From JBOGZD01 sp050697155 (lineage in GTDB: Bacteria > Actinomycetota > Thermoleophilia > Solirubrobacterales > 70-9): a stretch of 64,000 nucleotides of DNA. The notes below the pieces were generated by a model. It ran no database searches and had not been told where the DNA came from. It worked only from the letters and a program-made list of their open reading frames with translations. The position numbers were made by a program, and so were the translations under genes. Shown here in pieces: positions 24,226-32,789 of the stretch. The stretch spans positions 1 through 64,000 of the forward strand of contig JBOGZD010000002.1 in assembly GCA_050697155.1 (NCBI GenBank), given 5' to 3'. How positions within the stretch are numbered: the stretch's first letter is position 1; each line of letters begins with the position of its first letter.

Positions 24226-24735
24226 CTAGCGGCCGAGCAGCTGACTGAGCAGGCCGGGGCTCTCGTGGCGCTTCTGGAGGTAGCACTGGTGGTACTCCTC
24301 GGCGCGCCAGAAGGGCTTCGCGGGCTCGACCGTGGTCACGATCGGGTCGCGGCAGCGGCTCTGGGCCCGCTCGATCACCCGGCGGGCGGCCTCGGCCTGC
24401 TCGTCCGAGTGGGCGAAGACCACCGAGCGATACTGGTAGCCCACGTCGGGGCCCTGGCGGTTGAGCTGGGTCGGGTCGTGGATCTGGAAGTACTTCTCAA
24501 CCAGCTCCTCGTAGCCGACCCGCGCGGGATCGAACTCCACCTGGCAAACCTCGACGTGCCCGGTGGTCCCGCTGCAGACCTGCTCGTAGGTCGGGTTGTC
24601 GACATCGCCGCCCTCGTAGCCGACCGCGGTGTCGATCACGCCGTCGAGCTCGCGGAAGGCCGCCTCGACCTGCCAGAAGCAGCCGGCGCCGAAGGTCGCC
24701 AGCTCGGCTTGCGTCGTGTCGTCGTTGGCGCTCAT
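24226..24735 (-). CDS. msrA: Peptide methionine sulfoxide reductase MsrA
   Basis: A 169-residue MsrA with the active-site GAGCFWQVEAAF motif (nucleophilic cysteine), GYEGGDVDNPTYEQVCSGTTGHVEVCQVEFDP-like block shared by the family, YFQIHDPTQLNRQGPDVG and QYRSVVF. It reduces the S-form of methionine sulfoxide with thioredoxin as electron source; trxA lies about 5 kb away. The C-terminal cysteine in EEYHQCYLQ is the usual resolving position. Start 24735 is preferred because AACACT lies 7 nt upstream; an alternative ATG is at 24741. Confidence 0.93.
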   Translation of the reverse strand: MSANDDTTQAELATFGAGCFWQVEAAFRELDGVIDTAVGYEGGDVDNPTYEQVCSGTTGHVEVCQVEFDPARVGYEELVEKYFQIHDPTQLNRQGPDVGYQYRSVVFAHSDEQAEAARRVIERAQSRCRDPIVTTVEPAKPFWRAEEYHQCYLQKRHESPGLLSQLLGR

Positions 24736-24764
24736 ACCCATCAGTGTTCCCGGTCTCGCCCGTA

Positions 24765-26084
24765 TTACTCGTGCGGCCGCGCGAGCCTGCGGTGGTCGAG
24801 GGCCTGGTCGAGGATCTCGTCGGAGACCCCCATCTCGCGCGCGACCTCGCGCAGGGTGCGCCCCGACGCCGCCGCCTCCTTGACGATCTCGGTCGCCCGG
24901 TCGTAGCCGATGTGGGGGTTGAGCGCCGTCGCCGTCGCCAGGGTCGCCTCGGCGTGGCGGTCGAGCATCTCGTCGTTTGCCTCGATCCCCGCGACGCACC
25001 TCTGGTCGAGCAGCCGAGCCGCGGCCGCGAGCAGCTTGATCGAATCGAGCAGGTTGCGGGCGATCAGCGGCACCCTCACGTTGAGCTCGAACTGGCCCTG
25101 CGAGCCGGCGGCGGTAATTGCGGCATCGTTGCCGATCACCTGATCGCCGACCTGGATCGCGACCTCGCAGATCACCGGGTTGACCTTGCCGGGCATGATC
25201 GACGAGCCCTTCTGCAGCTCCGGCAGGCGCAGCTCGGCGAGCCCAGCGCGGGGCCCGGACCCCATCAGCGCGATGTCGTTGGCGATCTTGATCAGCGACA
25301 CCGCGAGCACCTTGAGCGCCCCGGAGAGCTCGACCAGCGCGTCACGGCTTCCCTGGGCCTCGAACGGATCGGCGGCGGCCGAGATCTCCAGGCCGGTGGC
25401 CTCGGAGAGCTTCGCCCGCACCCGCTGGGCGAACTGGTCGTGGGTGTTCAGCCCGGTCCCGGTCGCGGTGCCACCGAGCGGGATCTGCCCAACCCGCGGC
25501 AGCGCGTCGGCGATCCGGTCGCGCCCGAGGCGGACCTGGGCCGCATAGCCGCCGAACTCCTGGCCCAGGGTCACCGGGACCGCGTCCATCAGGTGGGTGC
25601 GGCCCGCCTTCACCCGGTCGGCGAACTCCTCCGCCTTCGACTCCAGCGTCGCCGCGAGGGCCTCGAGCGCGGGCAGCAGATCCTCGCTCACCTCGCCGAG
25701 CGCGGCGAGGTGGACCGCCGAGGGAAAGACGTCGTTCGACGACTGGCCCATGTTGACGTGGTCGTTGGCGTGAACGCCCTCGCCGGCGAGGCTGGCGATC
25801 ACCTCGTTCGCGTTCATGTTCGAGGAAGTGCCGGAGCCGGTCTGGAAGACGTCGATCGGGAACTGGGCGTCGTGCTCCCCAGCCGCGACCGCGTCCCCCG
25901 CCGCCGCGATCCGCTCGCCGAGCTCGCCGTCGAGCAGGCCGAGCTCGGCGTTTACCCGCGCCGCGGCCGCCTTCAGCCCGCCGAGCCAGTGCATCACGGG
26001 CCGCGGGATCGGATGCCCGGAAACGGGGAAGTTCTCGATCGCCTTCGCGGTCTCTGACCCCCAGAGCTCGGTCTCGGTTGCCAC
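24765..26084 (-). CDS. fumC: Class II fumarate hydratase
   Basis: A 439-residue FumC: starts TETELWGSETAKAIENFPVSG, contains QTGSGTSSNMNANEVIA, the histidine-bearing HVNMGQSSNDVFPSA, GRTHLMDAVPVTLGQEFGGY and the superfamily signature GSSIMPGKVNP with its catalytic serine. It interconverts fumarate and malate in the TCA cycle, is oxygen-stable and cytosolic. The frame is open upstream of the start; GTG 26084 matches the family N-terminus and has GTTAGT 6 nt upstream. It precedes msrA by 29 nt, likely the same transcript, grouping oxidative-stress-tolerant metabolism with repair (inference). Confidence 0.93.
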   Translation of the reverse strand: MATETELWGSETAKAIENFPVSGHPIPRPVMHWLGGLKAAAARVNAELGLLDGELGERIAAAGDAVAAGEHDAQFPIDVFQTGSGTSSNMNANEVIASLAGEGVHANDHVNMGQSSNDVFPSAVHLAALGEVSEDLLPALEALAATLESKAEEFADRVKAGRTHLMDAVPVTLGQEFGGYAAQVRLGRDRIADALPRVGQIPLGGTATGTGLNTHDQFAQRVRAKLSEATGLEISAAADPFEAQGSRDALVELSGALKVLAVSLIKIANDIALMGSGPRAGLAELRLPELQKGSSIMPGKVNPVICEVAIQVGDQVIGNDAAITAAGSQGQFELNVRVPLIARNLLDSIKLLAAAARLLDQRCVAGIEANDEMLDRHAEATLATATALNPHIGYDRATEIVKEAAASGRTLREVAREMGVSDEILDQALDHRRLARPHE

Positions 26085-26109
26085 GGGGCTACTAACGCTA
26101 CTCGGGATA

Positions 26110-26586
26110 TCAGCCGCCGGCCTGGCCGGCTGCGTAGCCCTGGCCGAAGGCGCGCTCGAACGGAGCGCCGAACGGCTCGCCCCCCGGCCCGGCATAGCGT
26201 GCGGCGGTGTCGACTCGCAGCACCAGGTCCTCGTGGATCCCGCCGGTGGCCGCCGCACCCTCCTGGACTGCGCCGACCAGATAGCCGAGCCGCTGCGTCG
26301 CCGAACCGCCCGGATCGCGGCGAGCCTCACGGTTGAGCTCGGTGGCGGCGGTCACGATCGCCTCGCCCACCTGGGCCTGTGCCCCGGAGCCCTGCTCCTC
26401 GACCAGGCAGTCGCTGATCGGCGTCGCGCCATCGAGGCGCACGTCCGCCGGCGCGACCTCGAGCGCCCGAAGGTAGGAGGGCGCGCCATCGAGGCAGGCG
26501 ACCGGGGTGTCGGGCGGGTCGTCCGAGCCGCAGCCCGCGACCACGAGCAGCGCCAGCGCCCCCGCCACCGTCGAGATCCGCCTCAC
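26110..26586 (-). CDS. Putative lipoprotein, unknown function
   Basis: A 158-residue protein with a lipoprotein signal peptide: two arginines, a hydrophobic core and the lipobox VVAGC (cysteine near residue 19), followed by GSDDPPDTP as a surface linker. The mature part is alanine-, glycine- and acid-rich with a second cysteine pair (VACLDG, SDCLVEE) that may form a disulfide. No family recognised. GTG 26586 is chosen over the adjacent GTG 26589 because TACGAT on the minus strand ends 6 nt before it. It is divergent from ileS and 25 nt upstream of fumC on the same strand. Confidence 0.7.
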   Translation of the reverse strand: MRRISTVAGALALLVVAGCGSDDPPDTPVACLDGAPSYLRALEVAPADVRLDGATPISDCLVEEQGSGAQAQVGEAIVTAATELNREARRDPGGSATQRLGYLVGAVQEGAAATGGIHEDLVLRVDTAARYAGPGGEPFGAPFERAFGQGYAAGQAGG

Positions 26587-26592
26587 CACCGC

Positions 26593-26602
26593 ATCGTAGG
26601 CT
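26593..26602. promoter_or_regulatory. Interlocked divergent -10 boxes (ATCGTAGGCT)
   Basis: Rightward TAGGCT (26597-26602) ends 8 nt before the ileS GTG; leftward TACGAT (26598-26593) ends 6 nt before the lipoprotein GTG at 26586. The two hexamers share one TA. Confidence 0.6.
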
Positions 26603-26610
26603 TCGCGCCC

Positions 26611-29600
26611 GTGAGCGGCTTTCGGCCCGTCGATCCCAAGCAGTCGTTTCCCGAGCTCGAGCAGCGGGTGCTCGAGCGCTGGCGAGAGCTGGACGTGTTC
26701 GGGCGCCAGCAGGCGCAGCGGCTCGAGGCGGGAGCGCCGATCTGGAGCTTCTACGAGGGGCCGCCAACGGCGAACGGCAAGCCGGGCTCCCACCACGTGC
26801 TCTCGCGCGTGTTCAAGGACGTCTATCCGCGCTTCCAGGCGATGCGGGGCCACTACGTCCCGCGCAAGGCGGGCTGGGACTGCCACGGGCTGCCGGTCGA
26901 GCTCGAGGTCGAGAAAGAGCTGGGAATCGCGTCGAAGGCGGAGATCGAGGCCTTCGGGATCGCCGAGTTCAACCAGCGCTGCCGCGAGTCGGTCTTCCGC
27001 TACGTCGAGGAGTGGAACCGGCTCACCGAGCGGATCGGCTTCTGGATCGACCTCGACGACCCCTACGTCACGCTCGAGAACGAGTACATCGAGTCGGTCT
27101 GGTGGGCGCTGCGCCGGATCTGGGACGACGGTCGGCTCTATCAGGCGCACAAGGTGGTCCCCTACTGCCCGCGCGACGGCACGGCGCTGTCGTCGCACGA
27201 GGTCGCGATGGGCTACGAGGACGTCGAGGACCCGTCGGTCTACGTCCGCCTCCCCGTGCTCGCGGCCCCACCCCAGAGCCCGGTCTCGGAGGGTGACTCG
27301 CTGCTCGTCTGGACGACGACGCCCTGGACGCTGATCTCGAACGCCGCGGTCGCCATCGGGCCCGAGATCGAGTACGTGCGGGCGAAGCGGGCCGACTCCG
27401 ACGAGGTCCTGATCGTCGCCCGCGATCGGGTCGAGCGGGTCCTGGGCGAGGGGGCCCGGGTGGAAGCTGAGTTCCCCGGCTCGGCGCTCGTCGGCACCCG
27501 CTACGAGCCTCCGTTCCCCTACATCGCCGACTACGGCCCCAAGGGCCACACCGTGCTCGACGGCGACTTCGTCACCACCGACGAGGGCACTGGCCTCGTG
27601 CACACGGCGATCGCCTTCGGCGAGGACGACTTTCGCCTCGGCGAGCAGCACGGGATCAAGCTCCAGAGCCCGGTCCTGCCCGACGGCACCTTCGACGACC
27701 GGGTCACCGACTTCGCCGGCCGCTTCGTCAGGGACGCCGACCCCGAGATCGTCGAGGCGCTGCGCGCCGCCGGCCGCCTGTTTCGGGCGGAGACCTACCG
27801 CCACTCCTACCCGCACTGCTGGCGCTGCGGCACGCCGCTGCTCTACTACGCCAAGTCGAGCTGGTACATCCGCACCACCGACGTGCGAGAGCGGATGCTG
27901 GCCGAGAACGAGGCGATCGGCTGGCACCCGGAGCACATCAAGCACGGCCGGTTCGGCAAGTGGCTGGAGGGGAACGTCGACTGGGCGCTCTCCCGCGAGC
28001 GCTACTGGGGCACGCCGCTTCCGATCTGGCGCTGCGAGTCGAGCGAGTGCGACGAGACCTTCTGCGCCGGCTCGGTGGCGGACCTGCACGAGCGAGGCGG
28101 CACCGTCGGCGAGGACCTCCACCGCCCCTACATCGACGACGTGACCCTGCGCTGCACCGCCTGCGGGAGCGAGATGCGCCGGGTCGAGGAGGTGATCGAC
28201 GCCTGGTTCGACTCCGGGTCGATGCCCTTCGCCCAGTACCACCATCCCTACGGCGGCGAGGAGGCCGAGCGGCTGTTCGAGCAGCGCTTCCCGGCCGACT
28301 TCATCAGCGAGGCGATCGACCAGACCCGCGGCTGGTTCTACTCGATGCTCGCCGTCTCGACGTTGGTCTTCGACCGCTCGAGCTACCGCAACTGCGTCTG
28401 CCTCGGGCTGATCCTCGACCCCGAGGGGCAGAAGATGTCGAAGAGCCGCGGCAACGTGGTCGACCCGCAGGACGTGATCGACCGCCACGGCGCAGACGCG
28501 TTTCGCTGGTACTACCTCAGCTCCCAGCAGCCGTGGGCCGGCTACCGCTTCTCGACCGAGACCGTGGGCGAGGCGGTGCGCCAGTTCATGCTTACGCTCT
28601 GGAACACGTACTCGTTCTGGGTGCTTTATGCGAATGCCGAGGGCCTGGAGGGGTCGGACTTCGATCAGTCGTCAGTCGCCAGTCGCCAGTCGCCAGGGAC
28701 GGATCTCGATCGGTGGGCGATCTCTCGGCTTCAGGGGACGGTCGCCACGGTGGTCGAAAGGATGGAGGCCTACGACTGCACCGCCGCCGGACGCGCGATC
28801 GCCGCCTACGTCGACGAGCTCTCGAACTGGTACGTGCGGCTCTCCCGCCGGCGGTTCTGGGAGGGCGACCGGGCCGCGTTCGCGACCCTGCGCCACTGCC
28901 TGGTCGAGGTCTCGAAGCTGCTCGCCCCGTTCATCCCCTTCCTCGCCGACGAGATCCACACCAACCTCGCCGGCGAGGCGAGCGACTCGGTCCACCTGTG
29001 CGACTTCCCCCGGCCGGATGCGGCGCTCACAGACCATGCGCTCGAGGGCGGGATCGAGGCCGCGCGGCGGGCGGTCGAGCTTGGGCGCGCCGCGCGGGCG
29101 CAGGCGAAGGTGAAGATGCGACAGCCGCTTCGCCGGGCGGTGATCGTAGCCACCGGCTCGGAGCGCGAGCAGCTCGAGCGGCTCGCCGAGCTGGTCGCCG
29201 GCGAGCTCAACGTCAAGCGGCTCGAGTTCGTCTCCGAGGAGGGCGAGCTGGTCCGCTACGCGGTGAAGCCGAACTACCGCTCCCTGGGCCCCCGGCTCGG
29301 CAAGCTGATGCCGACCGCGGCGGCGGCGATCGAGGCGCTCGACCCCGACCACGTCGCCGAGGCGATCCGCGGCGAGCGCAGGATCGGGATCAACCTCGAC
29401 GGCTCGGACCACGAGCTCGGGCCCGACGACGTGTCGCTGGTGATGCAGCCGCTCGACGGCTACCAGGTCGAGGCCGAGGCCGGCCGCGCCGTCGCGCTCG
29501 AGCTCGAGCTCGACGACGAGCTGCGCAGCGAGGGCGTCGCGCGGGAGATCGTTCACGCCGTGCAGGGGGCGCGCAAGGAGGCCGGGTTCGAGGTCACCGA

Positions 29601-29775
29601 CCGGATCTCGCTCAGCCTCGGCGGGGACGAGGAGCTGCTCGCTGCCGCCCGCGCCCACCAGGCCTACATCGCCGGCGAGACGCTGGCGACCGAGGTCGAC
29701 TTCACCGCTGCGGAGGCGGCGGCCGAGGCCTCAATCGAGGGGAGGGAGCTTCGGATCGGCGTCAGCCGGCGCTGA
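26611..29775 (+). CDS. ileS: Isoleucine-tRNA ligase, type 2 (eukaryote-like)
   Basis: A 1054-residue class I aminoacyl-tRNA synthetase. The ATP-binding motif region reads GPPTANGKPGSHHVLSR, the form typical of type 2 (archaeal/eukaryote-like) IleRS; then GWDCHGLPVELEVEKELGI, the editing domain (WTTTPWTLISN, GTGLVHTAIAFGEDD), a zinc-type YPHCWRCGTPLLYY, and the KMSKS loop EGQKMSKSRGNVVDP. It charges tRNA-Ile in the cytosol. Type 2 enzymes are known to resist mupirocin. The linker before the anticodon-binding domain contains a heptamer tandem repeat (28666-28693). GTG at 26611 is supported by the -10 box; the frame is open further upstream. Confidence 0.94.
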   Translation: MSGFRPVDPKQSFPELEQRVLERWRELDVFGRQQAQRLEAGAPIWSFYEGPPTANGKPGSHHVLSRVFKDVYPRFQAMRGHYVPRKAGWDCHGLPVELEVEKELGIASKAEIEAFGIAEFNQRCRESVFRYVEEWNRLTERIGFWIDLDDPYVTLENEYIESVWWALRRIWDDGRLYQAHKVVPYCPRDGTALSSHEVAMGYEDVEDPSVYVRLPVLAAPPQSPVSEGDSLLVWTTTPWTLISNAAVAIGPEIEYVRAKRADSDEVLIVARDRVERVLGEGARVEAEFPGSALVGTRYEPPFPYIADYGPKGHTVLDGDFVTTDEGTGLVHTAIAFGEDDFRLGEQHGIKLQSPVLPDGTFDDRVTDFAGRFVRDADPEIVEALRAAGRLFRAETYRHSYPHCWRCGTPLLYYAKSSWYIRTTDVRERMLAENEAIGWHPEHIKHGRFGKWLEGNVDWALSRERYWGTPLPIWRCESSECDETFCAGSVADLHERGGTVGEDLHRPYIDDVTLRCTACGSEMRRVEEVIDAWFDSGSMPFAQYHHPYGGEEAERLFEQRFPADFISEAIDQTRGWFYSMLAVSTLVFDRSSYRNCVCLGLILDPEGQKMSKSRGNVVDPQDVIDRHGADAFRWYYLSSQQPWAGYRFSTETVGEAVRQFMLTLWNTYSFWVLYANAEGLEGSDFDQSSVASRQSPGTDLDRWAISRLQGTVATVVERMEAYDCTAAGRAIAAYVDELSNWYVRLSRRRFWEGDRAAFATLRHCLVEVSKLLAPFIPFLADEIHTNLAGEASDSVHLCDFPRPDAALTDHALEGGIEAARRAVELGRAARAQAKVKMRQPLRRAVIVATGSEREQLERLAELVAGELNVKRLEFVSEEGELVRYAVKPNYRSLGPRLGKLMPTAAAAIEALDPDHVAEAIRGERRIGINLDGSDHELGPDDVSLVMQPLDGYQVEAEAGRAVALELELDDELRSEGVAREIVHAVQGARKEAGFEVTDRISLSLGGDEELLAAARAHQAYIAGETLATEVDFTAAEAAAEASIEGRELRIGVSRR
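28666..28696 (+). repeat. Heptamer tandem repeat inside ileS
   Basis: CAGTCGT is followed by three perfect CAGTCGC units (28673-28693) and a partial CAG. It encodes part of the variable linker between catalytic and anticodon-binding domains (QSSVASRQSP). Seven is not a multiple of three, so loss or gain of one unit would shift the frame. Confidence 0.85.
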
Positions 29776-29787
29776 TCCGCCGCGCGG

Positions 29788-30117
29788 TCAGACGAGCGCC
29801 GGCTCGAGCTCGGCCTCGAGGCGCTTCTTCGGCAATGCCCCGACGATCCGCTTCGCCTCGCCGCCGTCCCGGAAGAGGATCAGGGTCGGGATCGAGAGCA
29901 CCTCGTAGCGGGCCGCGGTCTGCTGGTTGTCGTCGACGTTCAGGCTGACGATCCGCAGGCCCTCGGCGCGCTCGGCCATCAGCTCCTCGAGGATCGGATG
30001 GACGACCCGGCAGGGACCGCACCAGGGGGCCCAGAAGTCGACCAGCACCGGCTTGTGGGAATCCAGAACCTCGGCCTGGAAGTTGGCGTCGGTGACGTCG
30101 GGGAGCTTGCCAGTCAC
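29788..30117 (-). CDS. trxA: Thioredoxin
   Basis: A 109-residue thioredoxin with the redox site DFWAPWCGPCRVVHP, the cis-proline SIPTLILFRDG and the usual five-strand fold order. It reduces protein disulfides and feeds MsrA and other reductases. Unlike most genes here it has a clear Shine-Dalgarno site, AAGGAG, 7 nt before the GTG at 30117, and a leader of about 50 nt. It converges with ileS, whose stop lies 12 nt away. Confidence 0.93.
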   Translation of the reverse strand: MTGKLPDVTDANFQAEVLDSHKPVLVDFWAPWCGPCRVVHPILEELMAERAEGLRIVSLNVDDNQQTAARYEVLSIPTLILFRDGGEAKRIVGALPKKRLEAELEPALV

Positions 30118-30175
30118 TCAGTGTCTCCTTGTCCGCTTCGCGGGGTGGGTGCTGCTTCTTATCGCACCCGCATTT

Positions 30176-30181
30176 ACTATA
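30176..30181 (-). promoter_or_regulatory. Candidate -10 (TATAGT, minus strand) of the trxA promoter
   Basis: TATAGT lies in the only AT-rich patch (30172-30190) upstream of trxA and would give a leader of roughly 50 nt ending in AAGGAG. No convincing -35 box is seen. Confidence 0.4.
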
Positions 30182-30217
30182 CAAAGTGAAGTACCGGTCG
30201 ACGCGGCTTCGTTACGT

Positions 30218-30937
30218 CTATCGGGTCCTCCGGCGGCGCAGCCGCATCGCCGGCACCCGCAGGGCCGCCTCGGCGACGATCGCGCCGCTCATCTTCGATT
30301 GACCGACCCGCCGATCCGAGAACGCGATCGGCACCTCGACCACCCGGAAACCCGCGCGCAGCGCGCGGTACGTGGTCTCGACCTGAAACGCGTATCCGAG
30401 CGAGGGAATCGAGGGCAGGTCGATCGCCTCCAGCACCGGCCGCCGAAACACCTTGAATCCGCCGGTGAGATCGCGGATGCCGACCCCGAGAACAGCGCGC
30501 GCGTAGGCGCTGCCCCCGCGCGAGATCGCGCGTCGCAGCGGCCCCCAGTCGCGCACGCTGCCGCCGGGAGCGTAACGCGAGCCGAGCACCAGGTCCGCCC
30601 GCTCCGCGGCGGCGAGCAGGTCGGGCAGCCGGGCGGGGTCGTGCGAGAAGTCGGCGTCCATCTGAGCGACCAGCCGCGCGCCGCCGGCGAGAGCCTCGCC
30701 GAAGCCGGCGACGTAGGCGGGGCCGATGCCCTGCTTGCGCGGTCGGTGGAGCACCGCGACGTCGTCGTGCTCGGCGGCGAGGCGGTCCGCGATCTGCCCG
30801 GTGCCGTCGGGCGAGCCGTCGTCGACGATCAGCACCCGGCGGTCGGCCGGCAGGCGATCGCGCGCGGCGGAGACGATCCCGGCGACGTTCGCGGCCTCGT
30901 TGTATGTGGGGATCACCAGCCAGACCGAGTCGGACAT
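30218..30937 (-). CDS. Polyprenol-phosphate mannosyltransferase-like family 2 glycosyltransferase
   Basis: A 239-residue GT2 enzyme. It begins WLVIPTYNEAANV, has VLIVDDGSPDGTGQIAD and QMDADFSHDP (the DxD-type metal site), followed by GSRYAPGGSVRDWGPLRRAISRGGS and DLTGGFKVFRR, all typical of dolichol/polyprenol-phosphate mannose synthases. It likely transfers a sugar from a nucleotide donor to a lipid phosphate at the inner membrane face, feeding glycan or glycoprotein assembly. No membrane domain is attached. ATG 30937 has TAGATT 7 nt upstream and shares its promoter region with divergent polX. Confidence 0.88.
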   Translation of the reverse strand: MSDSVWLVIPTYNEAANVAGIVSAARDRLPADRRVLIVDDGSPDGTGQIADRLAAEHDDVAVLHRPRKQGIGPAYVAGFGEALAGGARLVAQMDADFSHDPARLPDLLAAAERADLVLGSRYAPGGSVRDWGPLRRAISRGGSAYARAVLGVGIRDLTGGFKVFRRPVLEAIDLPSIPSLGYAFQVETTYRALRAGFRVVEVPIAFSDRRVGQSKMSGAIVAEAALRVPAMRLRRRRTR

Positions 30938-30944
30938 CGGCGGG

Positions 30945-30954
30945 AATCTAGAGT
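30945..30954. promoter_or_regulatory. Interlocked divergent -10 boxes (AATCTAGAGT)
   Basis: Rightward TAGAGT (30949-30954) ends exactly 7 nt before ATG 30962 (polX); leftward TAGATT (30950-30945) ends exactly 7 nt before ATG 30937 (glycosyltransferase). The hexamers share one TA, and the geometry is symmetrical. Confidence 0.65.
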
Positions 30955-30961
30955 CATGGCG

Positions 30962-32698
30962 ATGCGCAACGCCGAGATCGCGGACGCCCTGTCGGAGCTC
31001 GGCACCCTGTATGAGCTCGACGGAGCCGTGCGCTACCGGGTGCTCGCCTACCACGAGGCGGCGCGCGTCGTGCGCGCCAGCCCGGTCTCGGTCGAGGAGC
31101 TCGCCCGCGAGGGCCGAGCGACCGAGCTGCCCGGCGTCGGCAAGACGCTCCAGGACAAGATCGTCGCGCTGCTCGATCAGGGCGAGATCCCCTCGGCGAC
31201 AAAGCTGAAGGCGAAGTACCCGGCCACGCTGGTCGACGTGACCCGGATTCCGGGCCTGGGCGCGAAGACCGCCCGCCGCCTGTTCGACGAGCTCGGGATC
31301 ACGAACCTCGAGGAGCTGCGCGTCGCCGCCGAGGAGCAGCGGATTCGCGACATCAGGGGCCTCGGGGCGAAGGTCGAGGAGAACGTGCTGGCCGCGATCG
31401 ACAAGCTCGGCGCCGAGGGACCGTCCGAGCGGCTGCTGCTCTCACAGGTGCTTCCGGTGGCCGAGGAGCTCGCGGCGAGCCTGCGCGAGCACCCGGCGAG
31501 CGACGCGGTCGAGGTCGCCGGCTCGGCGCGGCGGCGAGCGGAGACCTGCAAGGACATCGACCTGATCGCCACCGCCACCGACCCCGAGGCGCTCGCGGTG
31601 GCGCTCACCGAGCATCCGCTCGTCGCCCAGGCCGGCTCGGCGGGGCCGGCGGGGGCGCGGATCGTCACCCACGACGGGGTCTCGGTCGACCTGCGGATCG
31701 TCGCGCCGCAGGCCTACGGGAACCTGCTTCAGCACTTCACCGGGTCGGCCGAGCACAACATCGACCTGCGCGAGCGCGCGGTCAAGCTCGGGCTCTCGGT
31801 GTCCGAGCACGGGATCGCCGAGGCGGAGAGCGGCGACGTCGAGCGGTACGAGACCGAGGCCGAGGTCTACGCCCGTATCGGGCTCGCCTACATCGAGCCC
31901 GAGCTGCGCGAGGGCAACGGCGAGGTCGCCGCGGCGGCGAACGGCAAGCTGCCGGAGCTGGTCGAGCTGGGCGACCTCCGTGGCGACCTGCATTGCCACA
32001 CCACGCTCTCGGACGGCCGCAACTCGCTCGCCGAGATGGCCGAGGCGGCGCGGGCGCGCGGCTACTCCTATCTCGGGGTCACCGACCACTCGGCCAGCCA
32101 TGGGTTCGGCAACCACGTCACCGACGACCAGCTCCGCGAGCGGATCGAGGAGGTCGCCGAGCTGAACCAGGCGCTGCGCGGCAAGCGCTTCCGCGTGCTC
32201 GCCGGCTCGGAGGTGAACATCCTGCTCGACGGCTCGCTCGACTATCCCGACGAGCTGCTCGCCGAGCTCGACTGGGTCATCGCCAGCGTCCACACCTCGT
32301 TTCGGATCTCAGCCGAGCGGATGACCGAGCGGGTGATCGCGGCGATCGAGCACCCGCTGGTCGACTGCATCGGCCACCTGACTGGGCGGCTGATCGGCAG
32401 GCGCGAGCCCTATGACGTCGACGTCGCGGCGGTCGCGGCGGCCGCGGCGCGGACCGGGACGATGCTCGAGATCAACGGCAACCCGAACCGCCGCGACCTC
32501 TCCGAGCGCCACGCGCGGCTCGCCGCCGAGGCGGGGGTGATGATCTGCCTGAACACCGACGCCCACGGCGTCGACACCCTGTCCAACATCCAGTACGGAC
32601 TCGCGACCGCGCGCCGCGCCTGGTTGACCGCCGACCAGGTCGCCAACACCCGTCCGTGGCGCGAGTTCTCGAAGCTGCGCAAGCGCACCCGCCGCTGA
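30962..32698 (+). CDS. polX: Family X DNA polymerase with PHP exonuclease domain (PolX)
   Basis: A 578-residue protein with the PolX layout: helix-hairpin-helix repeats (ELPGVGKTLQDKI, IPGLGAKTARRLF, IRGLGAKVEEN), a nucleotidyltransferase core with VAGSARRRAETCKDIDLI and VDLRIVAPQAYGNLLQHFTGS, and a C-terminal PHP phosphoesterase from DLHCHTTLSDG onward with the metal residues in GVTDHSASHG, LAGSEVNIL and LNTDAHGVD. PolX enzymes fill short gaps in base-excision repair and the PHP domain gives 3'-5' exonuclease activity. Start ATG 30962 is preferred over ATG 30956 on -10 spacing; the frame is open further upstream. Confidence 0.93.
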   Translation: MRNAEIADALSELGTLYELDGAVRYRVLAYHEAARVVRASPVSVEELAREGRATELPGVGKTLQDKIVALLDQGEIPSATKLKAKYPATLVDVTRIPGLGAKTARRLFDELGITNLEELRVAAEEQRIRDIRGLGAKVEENVLAAIDKLGAEGPSERLLLSQVLPVAEELAASLREHPASDAVEVAGSARRRAETCKDIDLIATATDPEALAVALTEHPLVAQAGSAGPAGARIVTHDGVSVDLRIVAPQAYGNLLQHFTGSAEHNIDLRERAVKLGLSVSEHGIAEAESGDVERYETEAEVYARIGLAYIEPELREGNGEVAAAANGKLPELVELGDLRGDLHCHTTLSDGRNSLAEMAEAARARGYSYLGVTDHSASHGFGNHVTDDQLRERIEEVAELNQALRGKRFRVLAGSEVNILLDGSLDYPDELLAELDWVIASVHTSFRISAERMTERVIAAIEHPLVDCIGHLTGRLIGRREPYDVDVAAVAAAAARTGTMLEINGNPNRRDLSERHARLAAEAGVMICLNTDAHGVDTLSNIQYGLATARRAWLTADQVANTRPWREFSKLRKRTRR

Positions 32699-32745
32699 CC
32701 GAGCGCAACCGCCGGTCCACTGGGCCGAGTTGACTACCCATGCGG

Positions 32746-32788
32746 TAGCGAACGTTGCCCAGCGGAGTCGTTCGCTAAGCTAATTAGC
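32746..32788. promoter_or_regulatory. Probable MarR operator: two palindromes over the promoter
   Basis: TAGCGAACG (32746-32754) and CGTTCGCTA (32769-32777) form a perfect 9-bp inverted repeat with a 14-nt spacer. GCTAATTAGC (32779-32788) is a separate perfect 10-bp palindrome ending 1 nt before the ATG. The -10-like TAAGCT (32776-32781) lies between and overlaps both, as expected for autorepression. Confidence 0.6.
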
Positions 32789-32789
32789 G

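Noticed and set aside
26590..28488. Upstream extension of the lipoprotein frame across ileS (antisense)
   Set aside because: The signal peptide and lipobox define the real start near 26586; the rest is antisense to well-conserved ileS motifs.
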